DNA of 64,000 nt, from positions 4,911,845-4,975,844 of the forward strand of contig NC_081243.1 in the NCBI RefSeq assembly GCF_902713425.1, written 5' to 3'. This document shows positions 1 to 11,117 of the stretch, piece by piece (the stretch's first letter is position 1; each line of letters begins with the position of its first letter). Both the position numbers and the translations under genes were made by a program. The notes beneath the pieces are model-generated. The model did no database searches. It saw only the letters and a list, made by a program, of their open reading frames with translations, and was not told the origin of the DNA. Source of the DNA: Acipenser ruthenus (taxonomy: Eukaryota > Chordata > Actinopteri > Acipenseriformes > Acipenseridae).

Positions 1-415
1 TTTTCTAGGAAGTTAAGTTTTTCTCTAGTTTCATTTTGTGTATCTGTTAGATCTTTTGGAGGGATATCTTTAGTAAGGTTTTCAAAATAATTTTCCCATG
101 TTCCATTTTGTATTGTCAGTTCTTGTTTTTTTGTTGAGTTTAAATTGTTCCACATTTCCCAGAACTGGTTTTTGTCGACAGCTTGTTCTATGTCAGTGAG
201 GGTTTTGTTGATGTGTTTTTGTTTTTTCTGGGACAGGGTATTTGAGGTTCTCGCATTACTTCCGGCATAAATCTGGGTTTTGTGGTTGATGGTGTTTTTG
301 ATTGGATAATTTTCTTAGGTTTGTTCGAATAGATTTACACTCATCATCAAACCAGCTTTGTTTGTGTTTCTGCTTCTGCTGTATTTTCTTTTTGTTCTTT
401 TTAAGATTTGGCACT
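1..415 (-). mobile_element. LINE ORF2 fragment (linker between endonuclease and RT)
   Basis: Read on the minus strand, this stretch encodes a lysine-rich segment containing WFDDECK, then QFWEMWNNLN, then NGTWENYFENL. This pattern is typical of the region between the endonuclease and reverse transcriptase of fish non-LTR retrotransposons. The reading frame is interrupted between the two blocks, and the element runs off the left edge of the window. Nothing upstream of about 415 looks related. It is a different LINE family from the one at 1.3-7.0 kb. The clade is not determined. Confidence 0.6.
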
Positions 416-1253
416 ACAGACATTAACGGAACAGAAGCAAGTACAACAAATATATTTATCATACACACACACACACACACTCACACAACCAACTCTAATG
501 CATGTTTGTAGTCTTAAGAGGCACACTTCATTAAGCAGAAATGGACCACTGCAAGAAGCTGAAGATGTGACTGAACCAAGAACTACACAGAGAAGTAATG
601 TTTCGAATAACAATCTTTACATGATTTATTTAAATAATGGGGACAGGAATTATTTTGGCTCAGACAACAACAACCAGGTCTTTAAGGTGATCACATTATA
701 AATGTACAGTATAGAAAGTAGTTGGTCCCTATGGGATTGAGAGCATGTGACTCCAAATGATGATTATTGTTGTTGTTGTTATTTTAACATGCATTGTCTT
801 GAGACCCTGTAGACCGTGTTCTCATTTTTAATTGAAAAATTAAACTCTTGATTTTTCAATTAAAAATGCCTGTCTGTTACATAATTTAATATAATGATTA
901 TTGCGCTTGTTTCTCCTCTACACTGAAGTGCCTGGTGGAGGGGAGGCAATCATTAGGCCTTGGACTCCCAGGGACTTATTTATCTTTCTGGTGTTTTTTT
1001 TTTTGTTTTTTGCTCTCCTCCATGCCTAACAGTTTACTACAAACACAATTGATTGTAATTCCATAGCTCTTACTAGACTGTAAATGTACAGTTTGTAAAT
1101 ATACACCAAATGAGAGTAATGTACGTATGTGTATATTATTATTTATTTAATGGCAGACGCTACTAATTTATTTAGTTTTATATTTATTTATTTTTTTAAT
1201 TTTGGCACAAATTATCCTCCATAGTCGAGGGGGGAAGGAGAAGAGTAGTGTGT

Positions 1254-1256
<3 letters not shown>
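416..1256. other. Intergenic, no gene seen
   Basis: The stretch holds a short CA run near 463-482 and a small inverted repeat near 826-866 (ATTTTTAATTGAAAAATTAA against TTTTTCAATTAAAAAT). It also has AT-rich filler and a possible SINE tail remnant near 1143-1165. No coding signal was recognised. Confidence 0.5.

Positions 1257-1257
<1 letters not shown>

Positions 1258-1289
<32 letters not shown>
1258..1289. repeat. (GA)n microsatellite at the LINE 3' end
   Basis: This is a pure GA dinucleotide run of about 32 bp, which reads (TC)n in the direction of the minus-strand LINE. It abuts the 3' end of that element directly. A matching GA run lies at the 5' end (6963-7009), so it is best read as part of the target into which the LINE inserted. 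Confidence 0.9.
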
Positions 1290-1292
<3 letters not shown>

Positions 1293-1320
1293 TTGACTTT
1301 CCTTTATTTTCAATTAATTC

Positions 1321-4300
1321 TTAAAACAAAACATTAATACATATACTGTATATATAGATATATATATTTTTTTTTTCCAATGACAAAAAACATCCACAAT
1401 TATTTTCCCCCCACCACCATGCAAAAAAGAACACAGATCCTCTTTTCCATCCTTTATGTTTAAAATTAATTTGTAATTTTACTCCTTCTAATTCACACAG
1501 CACCTCATTTACACACCACAATTCCTCAAATTTTCCAAGATCTTTCAACACTTTATAAAACTCATAATCTACTTTCAGCCTACATTTCAGCAGTATCTTA
1601 AACATGCTCAGCACATCATCACTCCCCTCCCGCTGCACTCTGTTCTTTCTAGTCTTATAAATAGCCAGCTTAGCCTGCCCCACCAGGAAGTTCACAATCT
1701 GATCGATTCTTTTTGTTTTCTTCCTATACCCATTTCCAAAAATAAAAACTGTGATGTTAAAATTTAAATTGAAAGCAGTAAAAAACTGAGCTAAAAGACT
1801 AAAAATGGGTGCTAATCGGGAGCATGCGCTAAAACAATGAAACACGGTCTCTCTCTGAACACAAAACGGACAGGAATCAGACACGCCGGGGTTAATAATG
1901 CTGAGAAAAGCATTGACAGCAACAATCATGTGTAAAACCCTCCACTGCAGATCCCCAGCTCTCTTATTGAGGGGGGGTTTATACAAGCTGCTCCAGGCTG
2001 GCACTGTACTCTCCTCCTCTTCCAGCCTGGCTCTCCAGGGTGTGTCAGGGAGTGTGGTTAGCTGGGTCTGATGTTTAACAAGGACGCAAACTCTGTACAG
2101 GGCTTTGCCCTCCATGCTTGAGGCAAGCCTCCCACTCAACCCCTCTGCTTCCAGTAGCGGCCCTGGAGGCCCCGCTTCTTCCATGAAAGCAGGAGACACT
2201 CGCAAGCCTGGGAACGGGGGCGGGATATCAGGGAGAGGGTGTCCCTGGAACAACTCTTTCAGAAGCAGCCGTCCCTCCGGAGACAAAGCGGATCTGAGCT
2301 GGCTCAAAAACCTCTCCACTCTTCGTACTGAGTGCACTCCCAGCTCAGCACTCAGCCTTTCCGCACTCAGCCAGCAGCCCTGCCGCAGGTCCAGCAGGTG
2401 GCGCAGCTTCGTGAGGCGAGCTCTGATTAGCTGGTGGTTCAATGCAGGGGCGTCAGTGCTTGGAGGAGCAAGAAGCGGGTTGTTTACAATTGGCTCTTCC
2501 AGAAGCCAATGCAAAGTGGGGGCCTCCTCCCCTCTCTCAACCCTCAAAAGGCGCCAGGCCCTCAACATGCTCCTGTAGAAAATGGGGATCGATGACAGGT
2601 CCACCTGGCTGGAATCCACTAGGAACAGGTGCTTATCCAGCTGTAGCGCTCCTGCTCTCCTCAGCAGGGCGCAGGCCAGCAGTCTCCAGGACAGTGAGTC
2701 AGGTCCATATAGCAGCCGCTGGACTGACTGCAGTCGGAAAGCCGAGACCCGGCTGCTCACATCCATCACACCCTGACCTCCTTTCTCCCTTGGCAGGTAC
2801 AGCACTCCTTTCCTTAGCCAGTGCAACCCATCCCAGAAGAAATCCAGCATCACCTTCTGCACCTCTTCCAGCAGCCCCTGCGGTGGTTCCAAACACACCA
2901 GCCGGTGCCACAGTGTGGATGCCACCAGGTTGTTAATAATCAGAGCTCTGCCTCTGTAGGACAGCTGCGGGAGCAGCCAGCGCCACTTGCCCAGTCGCCC
3001 CTTCACTCCCTCCAGCACCCCCTCCCAGTTCTTTATCTCGCTGATGTCGTTCCCCAGGTGCACCCCCAAGTACTTGAATCCTCCCCTGCTCCATTGAAGC
3101 CCTCCAGGCAGCGCTGGGGGTCCGCAGTCCTCCCACTGCCCCAGCAGCAGTGCACAGCTTTTATTCCAGTTCACCTTGGCTGAGGACAATGTCTCAAAGT
3201 CTACAAGGGTGCTGTGCAGTGTCTTGATGTCCTGCTCCCCCTTGACCATCACCACGAGGTCGTCAGCGTACGCTGACACTGTGACAGGGGGGCCAGGGCA
3301 GTGCGGTATAGACAGTCCACTGATCCCTCGACGCAGTTCTTGGAGCAGGGGTTCGATGGCCAGGGAGTACAACATGCCTGACGGTGCACAGCCCTGTCTA
3401 ACCCCCCTCTGTACTCTGAAAGGAGCACTTAGCCCACCGTTTATCTTCAGTACACTGTGAATGTCACGATAGAGCACCTGAGTCATGGCTATGAAGACAG
3501 GGCCGAACCCGAAGGCCTGCATGGTCCTCCACAAATACTGGTGCTCAACCCGGTCAAAAGCCTTTTCCTGATCCAGTGAAATCAGACCAGTGTTTAAGCC
3601 AAAGATCTTGGAGACTTCCAAAATGTCCCGAATCAAGAATATGTTGTCAAAGATTGACCTGCCGGGCACACAGTAGGTCTGGTCTGAGTGTATCACTGAG
3701 CCCAGGACATCCCTCAGCCGACTGGCCAGGGTCTTCGACAGCAACTTGTAGTCCACACATAACAGTGAGACAGGTCTCCAGTTCTTTATCTCACACAGGT
3801 CCCCCTTTTTTGGCAGCAGCGTTACCACAGCCCTCCTGCAGCTAAGTGGCAGCTCTCCTTTGGCCAGGCTTTCATTGTAAACCGCCAGGAGGTCCTCCCC
3901 GAGTTCACTCCAGAACGTTTTATAGAACTCTGTGGGCAGGCCGTCTATGCCAGGGGCTTTCCCGTTGCTCAATCCACTGAGGACCTGTGGCAGACCTTGG
4001 TGGAAGTTGTGTGTGTTAGCTGTGTCTTCTCCTCCTACCTGACTGGAGAACAGCTCTGTGTAAAACAGCACAGCTCTCCTGCGGATCTCTCCTGGCTCCT
4101 GCAGCTCCCTCCCATCCTCCGCACGTAGGCAGTGGATCAGCTTGCTCTGTCCCTGTTTTTTCTCCAAGCTGAAGAAATATTTGGTTGGGGCGTCCACCTG
4201 CGATACACTCTGGAACCTTGATCTTGTTAGCGCTCCCTGTGCTTTTGTGTCCAGCAGGTCAATGAGTAACGCTTTTTTTCCTTTGAGATCCTCAACAAGC

Positions 4301-5382
4301 CTACTATTTGATGTGGACTCTAGAGCCTGCTGAAGCTCCAGAATATCCTTCTCCAAAGATCTCATTGACTCATTGATGCCCCTTGTAACGCTCACAGTTT
4401 ACTGCTGACAGAGCTGGCGAATCTGCACCTTCCCCACATCCCACCACTGTGTCAGGGAACTAAAACTGGCCTTTTGCCTTCTCCACTGCTGCCATAAAAA
4501 ATTAAAACAGGTTTTAAAATGTGCATCATTGGTTAATAGGGTGTTAAAATGCCAGTAGGCGCTGCGCGTTCTAACTGCCGGAATTAAAACAGTTACTATT
4601 AAAACACAATGATCGGACAAACCAGTGGGGGTGATAAAACAAGACATTACAGTGCTAAAATGGTGTTTAAAACAGTAAAAACGGTCTAATCTGGCCAGAG
4701 AGAGCTCATCTCCCCTCGCTTTTGCCCATGTGTACTGTCTTTTGTTAATATTCAAAGTTTTCCACAGATCTTTTAACTCGCACTTTCCTGTTATACGGTG
4801 CATCTCTCTGGCTGATAATGTGTGGGGTTCTACGTGATTCCTGTCCTCTTTGTCATTTTCTGTACAATTAAAATCTCCACCCAGAAAAAGATACTCCTCC
4901 GCTTCACATTTAAGAAGGGTTTCCTCTAAAACCTTTAAAAATAAAACTCTTTCTTTAACATCCGTTGGTGCATAAATGTTAATAAAAACGAGTGAGGTCT
5001 TCTCCATTACTGCACGCACTACAAGGAGACGTCCTTTAATAACCTCCTCAACATTCACAGAAATGGGTTTTACATTTTCAACAAATAAAACAGCAACCCC
5101 GGCGCTCAGAGAGGACCCGTGACTTAAAACGATATCACCCTTCCATTCTTTCATCCATTCAGTACAATTCCTATCATCACTGTGCGTTTCCTGTAAAAAC
5201 ATCACATTTATATTCTTCTGTTTAATCAGCTCAAACACAGCGGCTCTCTTCAGAGCATCTCGACACCCGTTAATATTTAAGCTCCCGATTTTAATTTCAC
5301 CCATTAGATAAAAAAAGAAAGAAAACAAGCAGAAAGAAGCAGTGGAGAGACAGATAAAAGCGAGAGATAATCTACCCTTCAT
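1321..5382 (-). pseudogene. LINE ORF2: APE endonuclease plus reverse transcriptase, one in-frame stop
   Basis: The endonuclease part (5382-4402) shows KIGSLNINGC, the metal-binding QETHSD, GGDFNCTEND and the C-terminal SDHC motif. The reverse transcriptase part (4398-1321) shows the LPTEFYKTFW region, SLDQEKAFDRVEH, GVRQGCAPSG and the catalytic YADD box. The two parts share one frame and are separated only by a TAA at 4399-4401, in a run that reads LCQQ-stop-TVSVTRG. The likely family start is the MGEIKIG methionine near 5304, with extra upstream codons open. Without that stop the frame would encode about 1,350 residues, near the usual Tx1 ORF2 size. The last 40 or so residues are low complexity and may lie beyond the ancestral stop. 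Confidence 0.85.
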
Positions 5383-5606
5383 TACATTTTAATTTTGCTA
5401 AAACATTTTTTAACCTCCACTTTCCCTGATCGCTCAGACCTTCGCTTGATGTATTCTTTTTCAAAAAAACCCTTATAGTTGCCTTGAACAGACTTATGTT
5501 CGGAAAATATTCCTCGACCACTACATTTTTCTTTCCTTTTGTTTTCTGTAAAAACTCCCTAACCTTTTCCAGCTCATACCCCCCGGCCGGCCCCGATCCG
5601 CTCTGA

Positions 5607-6810
5607 CTAGGACTCCGCTGCCAGAGACGAGTCAGTGAGGCCGCCCTCCCGCTCGCTCTCCGACTCCGAGGACTCCTCGGTGACGCTGCTCGCAGCTAAA
5701 ACACTCCACCGAGTTGTGGGTCTCCTTTCCTCTACACCTTTCCCTTCAGCCTCTCTCTCCTTTACCCCCGTTCCAACACCTACAATACCTCCTTCCTCTG
5801 CCTCTGCATTACGTTTTTTAGCTATTACTCCTCCGCTTCTTTTCCTTGTCCTCTTTTTTCCTGGGATTTTAAAATCTCCATCCTTTTCTTTTTCAGCTTC
5901 TGTCTGTGCTATCTCCTCCCCGATTTTCTCCAATTTCCATCAAACCCGTCTCTGTTTCTTCGGCTGCAGCCCGCGCTGCAGCCCCTTCAGTGCTGCTTCC
6001 AGCCTCCTCCCCTCCCTCTGTCTCAACGCTACCATCTACCTGCTGTCCTTGGGCGTCTTTTCCCCGGATCAGTCCTGTTTCCCCATTGGCGACGCTAGCA
6101 GCCCTTCCCAATTTGTTACTGCCACTGCCTCCCGCTACCTCAGTGTCCACCTGGGCTAATCCCCTCCTCGGCTGAGGCTGCGGCCGAGTCTGCGCTCTCG
6201 GTCTCGGCTGCGGCCCCGACCCTGTCTCACCACCCTCCCCGGCTGCACCCCGCTCCTCCTCCTCCTCCTCCTCCTGCTCCGGACAGTTTCTAACAATATG
6301 CCCCTCGCTCCCACACCTGAAGCACTTCATCGACTCCGAAGTTAAATCATGTATACTTGCCTTCGGAAAGAGACGATGTGCTTCAGTTGTGGAGCTTTGC
6401 ACCTCAGAGGAATCCTCTTAATCCCGGACATTACCTGCCCGTATCTCGCCAGTTCCCTCTCCAGAATCTCGTTTCGGACAAACGGCGGCACATTTGAAAT
6501 GGTGATCTTCCGAGACGGGGCTGATAGCGGCAGCACTGGCGTGAATGTGTCGTTTAACACAACCCCATTCTCAACTAGTTTCTGTACTAGCTCCGTTGTT
6601 TATAGAAAAATGACAATAGCTCCATTCATGCGTGAAGCCGATTTGATATTCTCACATCCCGCTATCTCCCCGACTGCCAACACACACCTCTCCAAGGGGC
6701 AGAACTGCTCCGGGGAAATTTTAAGTTAATTTTTCAAAAGCGTAGTTCGGGGGAGTAGCCCCCCCCCGGAGCGGCCATTTCGGCCGCAAAAGCCGACACC
6801 AAATAAAACA
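5607..6810 (-). pseudogene. LINE ORF1 (RRM-like region plus CCHC zinc knuckle), decayed
   Basis: Segments run from the N-terminus as follows: LKISPEQFCPLE near 6720, then ITISNVPPFVRNEILEREL and a basic LKHIVSFRRQVYM segment (6560-6345), then the CCHC knuckle CFRCGSEGHIVRNC near 6310. A long acidic, proline- and arginine-rich tail ends at 5607. This order matches the nucleic-acid-binding ORF1 of fish Tx1-group LINEs. The frame is broken by two in-frame stops in the N-terminal third (at 6726-6728 and near 6600). A frameshift with possible small loss lies between the RRM-like region and the knuckle (near 6345-6355). The true start is not clear. Confidence 0.7.
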
Positions 6811-6958
6811 CCTCCCTTAACTACACTTTTAAAATAAAAAGAAAACTTTGTAAAACTGTTTAAAACCGAAGAAAAAACAGTAAAGAATAGAAAAGAGAAA
6901 ATCAAACCTCGACCGCTCTCACACACCTTCCGAAACTCCGCCCACTCACTCCACACAC

Positions 6959-6962
<4 letters not shown>

Positions 6963-7009
<47 letters not shown>
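6963..7009. repeat. (GA)n microsatellite at the LINE 5' end
   Basis: A 47-bp GA run borders the 5' UTR of the minus-strand LINE. Beyond it the repeat degenerates to GTAGAGAGATAGAGAAAC. Together with 1258-1289 it brackets the element. Confidence 0.9.
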
Positions 7010-7011
<2 letters not shown>

Positions 7012-8400
7012 GGAAGCGGCAGTGTGAGTAGAGAGATAGAGAAACTGAAAGGGAGATAAAATAAACAGAGAGTTGTCATTTTATTGGCGTGGTTCTTAGC
7101 CAATAGGGACCTTTAGGGTTTGTTTAAAATAAATCAATTCGAGTTGATTTCACTACCTGTCTGCTGTCTGTTCGTTTGAGAGGAGATGGAGACCACCGCT
7201 CGTTACAGTATTATTTGGTTTGGCTTCGTTTTTATTGCTGTAGCTTGCTTGCATACTGGCTGTGCCCAGGCTCAATTCTCAATTGTGAAGATCAAAATAA
7301 TAATAAAAAAACGTACCCACTTTATTTTTTAAGAGTATAACATTGAGATAAATAAATATTATTTTAAATTTCCTCACATTACTGTGATCTCGGGCTGTAC
7401 AGACACTGCGGTATGTCAAATTCGCTCTAAAAAGACATTTCTCATTAGTCAGATTCCCAAGTTACTCTGTACTCTGGTTTACAGTGCAGCACTAACATGA
7501 AACGGAGAAAAAACCAACCAATTACACATTTCTTTCTAAAGAAGCCAACTCTTGGTGAGAATCAATGTTAAGTGAATTTATCATTTATATTGTTGTTTAG
7601 CTGCAATACGTTTTGATAAATCTTTTTTGCCTGTAGAATGTTTTGATGCCAGCACAGCAAAAATCCAAGTACCTGTTTTAATGATAACGTTAAATGTGTA
7701 TCTAAACCGGGATTGCTGGTTGTGTGTGTTTTTTTTTTCTCGTCACTTTAACTGGACAGTCAGCTCGTCCAAGTATCACCTACCTGCCATAGCCTAGCGT
7801 TTTATTATAGCGTAGTGGCTGTGTATTTGCATGTATAGCGACCCGGCCTGTGCGCTAGGCAGCACCGGGACCTCTGCGACCGGTTTCCCCCACCTGAAGT
7901 ACTGTACTACTTCCTATCGTCGATTTATATTGACAAAATAATATTAGAATTGAGTGAGAAACTGTGTGCTAAACTCGTTCAAAGCATGAGTCACAGTGTC
8001 AGCACCAGTCCCAGCAGTGTCAGCACCAGTCCCAGCAGTATCGGCACCAGTCTTACCAGTCAGCAGCAGTTACCAGTCCCAGCAGTGTAAGGCCACTTAA
8101 GTAGCAGTGAACCAAATGCATGTCAATAAAGGTATGAACCCATCTGCTTATTAATATTGATGTTATATTATTGTCCTTTTTAAAATAATATATTTCTGAC
8201 AGTGTAAACATGGTCATTTTAGGTTGCTGTGGTTTTGCTGGGAGACAATCAATTTTCATCTTTGAAATAATATGGGTCATCAAATTTTAACATTAACATC
8301 ATCATCCAAGGGACTTAATATTGCTTTGCAGTTTGCACGAACAGTCTCCAAATGACTTTGCCTCCAAGAAGGCAAGAAGACAGAAGTTCTAAGGGAAAAA
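7010..8400. other. Intergenic, with a short 21-bp repeat
   Basis: No gene was recognised. The stretch holds a CCAAT-like AGCCAATAGGG near 7100, a somewhat GC-rich patch near 7840-7910, and about three units of a 21-bp repeat at 7994-8056 (GCAGTGTCAGCACCAGTCCC core). Confidence 0.4.
7994..8056. repeat. 21-bp tandem repeat, about 3 units
   Basis: The core CAGTGTCAGCACCAGTCCCA is repeated twice exactly and once with changes, followed by degenerate CAGCAG and CCAGTC pieces. Confidence 0.7.
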
Positions 8401-9710
8401 AATAGCTGGATGAAGGAGGGGAGAAGGCTATGGTAAACTGGTAAATAGCTGGATGAAGGATGGGGAGAAGGCTATGGTAAACTGGTAAATAGCTGGATGA
8501 AGGAGGGGAGAAGGCTATGGTAAACTGGTAAATAGCTGGATGAAGGAGGGGGAGAAGGCTATGGTAAACTGGTAAATAGCTGGATGAAGGAGGGGGAGAA
8601 GGCTATGGTAAACTGGTAAATAGCTGGATGAAGGAGGGGGAGAAGGCTATGGTAAACTGGTAAATAGCTGGATGAAGGAGGGGAGAAGGCTATGGTAAAC
8701 TGGTAAATAGCTGGATGAAGGAGGGGAGAAGGCTATGGTAAACTGGTAAATAGCTGGATGAAGGAGGGGGAGAAGGCTATGGTAAACTGGTAAATAGCTG
8801 GATGAAGGATGGGGAGAAGGCTATGGTAAACTGGTAAATAGCTGGATGAAGGAGGGGGAGAAGGCTATGGTAAACTGGTAAATAGCTGGATGAAGGAGGG
8901 GGAGAAGGCTATGGTAAACTGGTAAATAGCTGGATGAAGGAGGGGGAGAAGGCTATGGTAAACTGGTAAATAGCTGGATGTAGGATGGGGAGAAGGCTAT
9001 GGTAAACTGGTAAATAGCTGGATGTAGGATGGGGAGAAGGCTATGGTAAACTGGTAAATAGCTGGATGAAGGAGGGGAGAAGGCTATGGTAAACTGGTAA
9101 ATAGCTAGATGAAGGAGGGGGAGAAGGCTATGGTAAACTGGTAAATAGCTGGATGAAGGAGGGGGAGATGGCTATGGTAAACTGGTAAATAGCTGGATGA
9201 AGGAGGGGGAGAAGGCTATGGTAAACTGGTAAATAGCTGGATGAAGGAGGGGAGAAGGCTATGGTAAACTGGTAAATAGCTGGATGAAGGAGGGGAGAAG
9301 GCTATGGTAAACTGGTAAATAGCTGGATGAAGGAGGGGAGAAGGCTATGGTAAACTGGTAAATAGCTGGATGAAGGAGGGGAGAAGGCTATGGTAAACTG
9401 GTAAATAGCTGGATGAAGGAGGGGGAGAAGGCTATGGTAAACTGGTAAATAGCTGGATGAAGGAGGGGGAGAAGGCTATGGTAAACTGGTAAATAGCTGG
9501 ATGAAGGATGGGGAGAAGGCTATGGTAAACTGGTAAATAGCTGGATGAAGGAGGGGGAGAAGGCTATGGTAAACTGGTAAATAGCTGGATGAAGGAGGGG
9601 GAGAAGGCTATGGTAAACTGGTAAATAGCTGGATGAAGGAGGGTGAGAAGGCTATGGTAAACTGGTAAATAGCTGGATGAAGGAGGGGGAGAAGGCTATG
9701 GTAAACTGGT
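8401..9710. repeat. 42-43 bp minisatellite, about 30 units
   Basis: A head-to-tail array whose unit begins AATAGCTGGATGAAGGAGGG and ends GGTAAACTGGT. By eye there are 30 units. Variants are a four- or five-G run (42 or 43 bp), GATGGGG in place of GAGGGGG (units 2, 10 and 26), GTAGGATGGGG (units 14 and 15, adjacent), and single changes in units 17, 18 and 29. No long open reading frame crosses it. The end is sharp at ACTGGTTACCATT. Confidence 0.95.
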
Positions 9711-10098
9711 TACCATTTAAATTGTCACTTTTTTATCTGTCACTAGATATTGTTTTTTTTAACTCACTTTTTATTTTCATTTTGCACTTTATCTGGGGGT
9801 ATTTATTTTCATTATTTAAACATTTTTATTTAACTATTATTGTTTGTTTGCACTTTGCACCTGCCTGATTTAAGGGCCATTTCAATGTTAATTTAATGTC
9901 ATTATTAAGTGGGATTTTGAGATATTTTATACTTTTAAACTATTAAGCTTTTAATAGCTTTTTTGTTCTGCCTTGTCAGTTCTTCAGTTCAGTGTTTGTT
10001 TAGTGTTACAGTTCCTGACCTTCAGTGCCATCTTGTTGCCAGATATCACAATGCAATTGTGGTGTTTCAATTGCAGTACAATGAGGGAAGGGGAAATC

Positions 10099-10328
10099 AG
10101 GGCAGCAGTGTGGAGATGTGCTTAGGGCTCTGGACTCTTGACCGGAGGGTCGTGGGTTAAATCCCCGGTGGGGACACTGCTGCTGTACCCTTGAGCAAGG
10201 TACTTTACCTAGATTGCTTCAGTAAAAACCCAGCTGTATAAATGGGTAATTGTATGTAAAAAAATAAATAATAATACTGTGATATCTTGTAACAATTGTA
10301 AGTCGCCCTGAATAAGGCTAGAAACGGG
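10099..10328 (+). mobile_element. tRNA-derived SINE with L2-type 3' tail
   Basis: The head GGGCAGCAGTGTGG leads into a tRNA-like part with a B-box-like GGGTTAAATCC. The body (CTTGAGCAAGGTACTTTACC, then AAATGGGTAATTGTATG) is followed by the tail GTAAGTCGCCCTGAATAAGG. That tail resembles the stem-loop shared by L2-clade LINEs and their SINE partners in fish. Copies of the same family lie at 18679 and 56573. Confidence 0.85.
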
Positions 10329-10961
10329 CTTGATAGGCTCAGTTCATCAATGTGTCGATGTCTAAAACCAAAGAACGCGTGACGCGTTTAATGGCTCAAT
10401 GGCATGTGTGTGTGTAGCCTGTGTAATCATATCTTTGTTATAAATTAGTACTATCAACGTTGTCTGCTCAATGTATCCCTGTTCTTCAACCCAACCCGGA
10501 GATTTTTTCTTATAAGGAGTCTCAGGCATAAGTGAAGTCACGAAACACTCGGTTTATTGGCTCGGTCTCGAGCGAGTATAAGATTTAAATAAAATCAAAC
10601 AGTTTTATAGAACATAAACAAGTACCAATGAAAGTAAGTATACAAAACCTATATGATAAATATATAATAAAATAAATCAAATCAAAGTGTCATGTAACAT
10701 AGGCTAACTCAACTTTCATACATACATACATATAGGCTACTGTTTAAGTCCAGACAGTCACGTCACCCATTATAAAAAGGCTTTTTGAACGTTTCAACAC
10801 CCTTGACTTGAGGTGGGAAGTCAAAGTGGGTGTATCTCACACTGTAAGACCGAGTGTTTAACTTTAAAACATTTATTTGTCACACTTTTCAAACACGTCA
10901 CTGCGTTTATAATTCTAAATGTGTTTAGGATTTAAACATCCTGTGGTGTTTATTTTATACT
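10329..10961. other. Intergenic, no gene seen
   Basis: Mixed AT-rich sequence with a short CATA run near 10717-10736. No conserved reading frame or repeat family was recognised. Confidence 0.4.
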
Positions 10962-11011
10962 AACATTCTTCGTTTTTTGTGGAGGGGTACCAACAAATTT
11001 GAGCACGTCTG
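10962..11011. mobile_element. Tc1 transposon terminal fragment
   Basis: About 50 bp, from CATTCTTCG to GAGCACGTCTG, match the outer end of the intact Tc1 element at 35734-37366, in inverted sense relative to its left end. A TA follows and then a long TA microsatellite. The rest of this copy is missing. Confidence 0.8.

Positions 11012-11014
<3 letters not shown>

Positions 11015-11072
<58 letters not shown>
11015..11072. repeat. (TA)n microsatellite
   Basis: A pure TA run of about 58 bp between the Tc1 end and the duplicated block. Confidence 0.95.
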
Positions 11073-11073
<1 letters not shown>

Positions 11074-11117
11074 TATTTGAAAATATTTAAATATATTAAG
11101 TTATTTATGATATTGTG

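Larger units (their letters stand above)
1290..6962 (-). mobile_element. Near full-length Tx1-group (L1 clade) non-LTR retrotransposon in a (TC)n target
   Basis: A 5.67-kb element on the minus strand with a 5' UTR, an ORF1 with an RRM-like region and CCHC knuckle, an ORF2 with APE endonuclease and reverse transcriptase, and a very short 3' UTR. The ORF2 style matches the Xenopus Tx1 149-kDa protein family. Both ends sit directly in (GA)n, which is (TC)n in the element's orientation. From family knowledge, several Tx1-group elements are target specific, and pufferfish Kibi and Koshi are reported from microsatellites; I recall TC-type targets for one of them. ORF1 has decayed more than ORF2. 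No poly(A) tail is seen at the 3' end. Confidence 0.85.

Noticed and set aside
2105-3845. Several plus-strand frames of 60-160 codons
   Set aside because: They are antisense shadows of the GC-richer ORF2 of the minus-strand LINE.
5635-6175. Plus-strand serine/proline-rich frames up to 174 codons
   Set aside because: They are antisense to LINE ORF1; composition bias alone explains them.
8401-9710. Possible CRISPR-like array
   Set aside because: The units are contiguous with no unique spacers, in a eukaryotic genome; it is a minisatellite.
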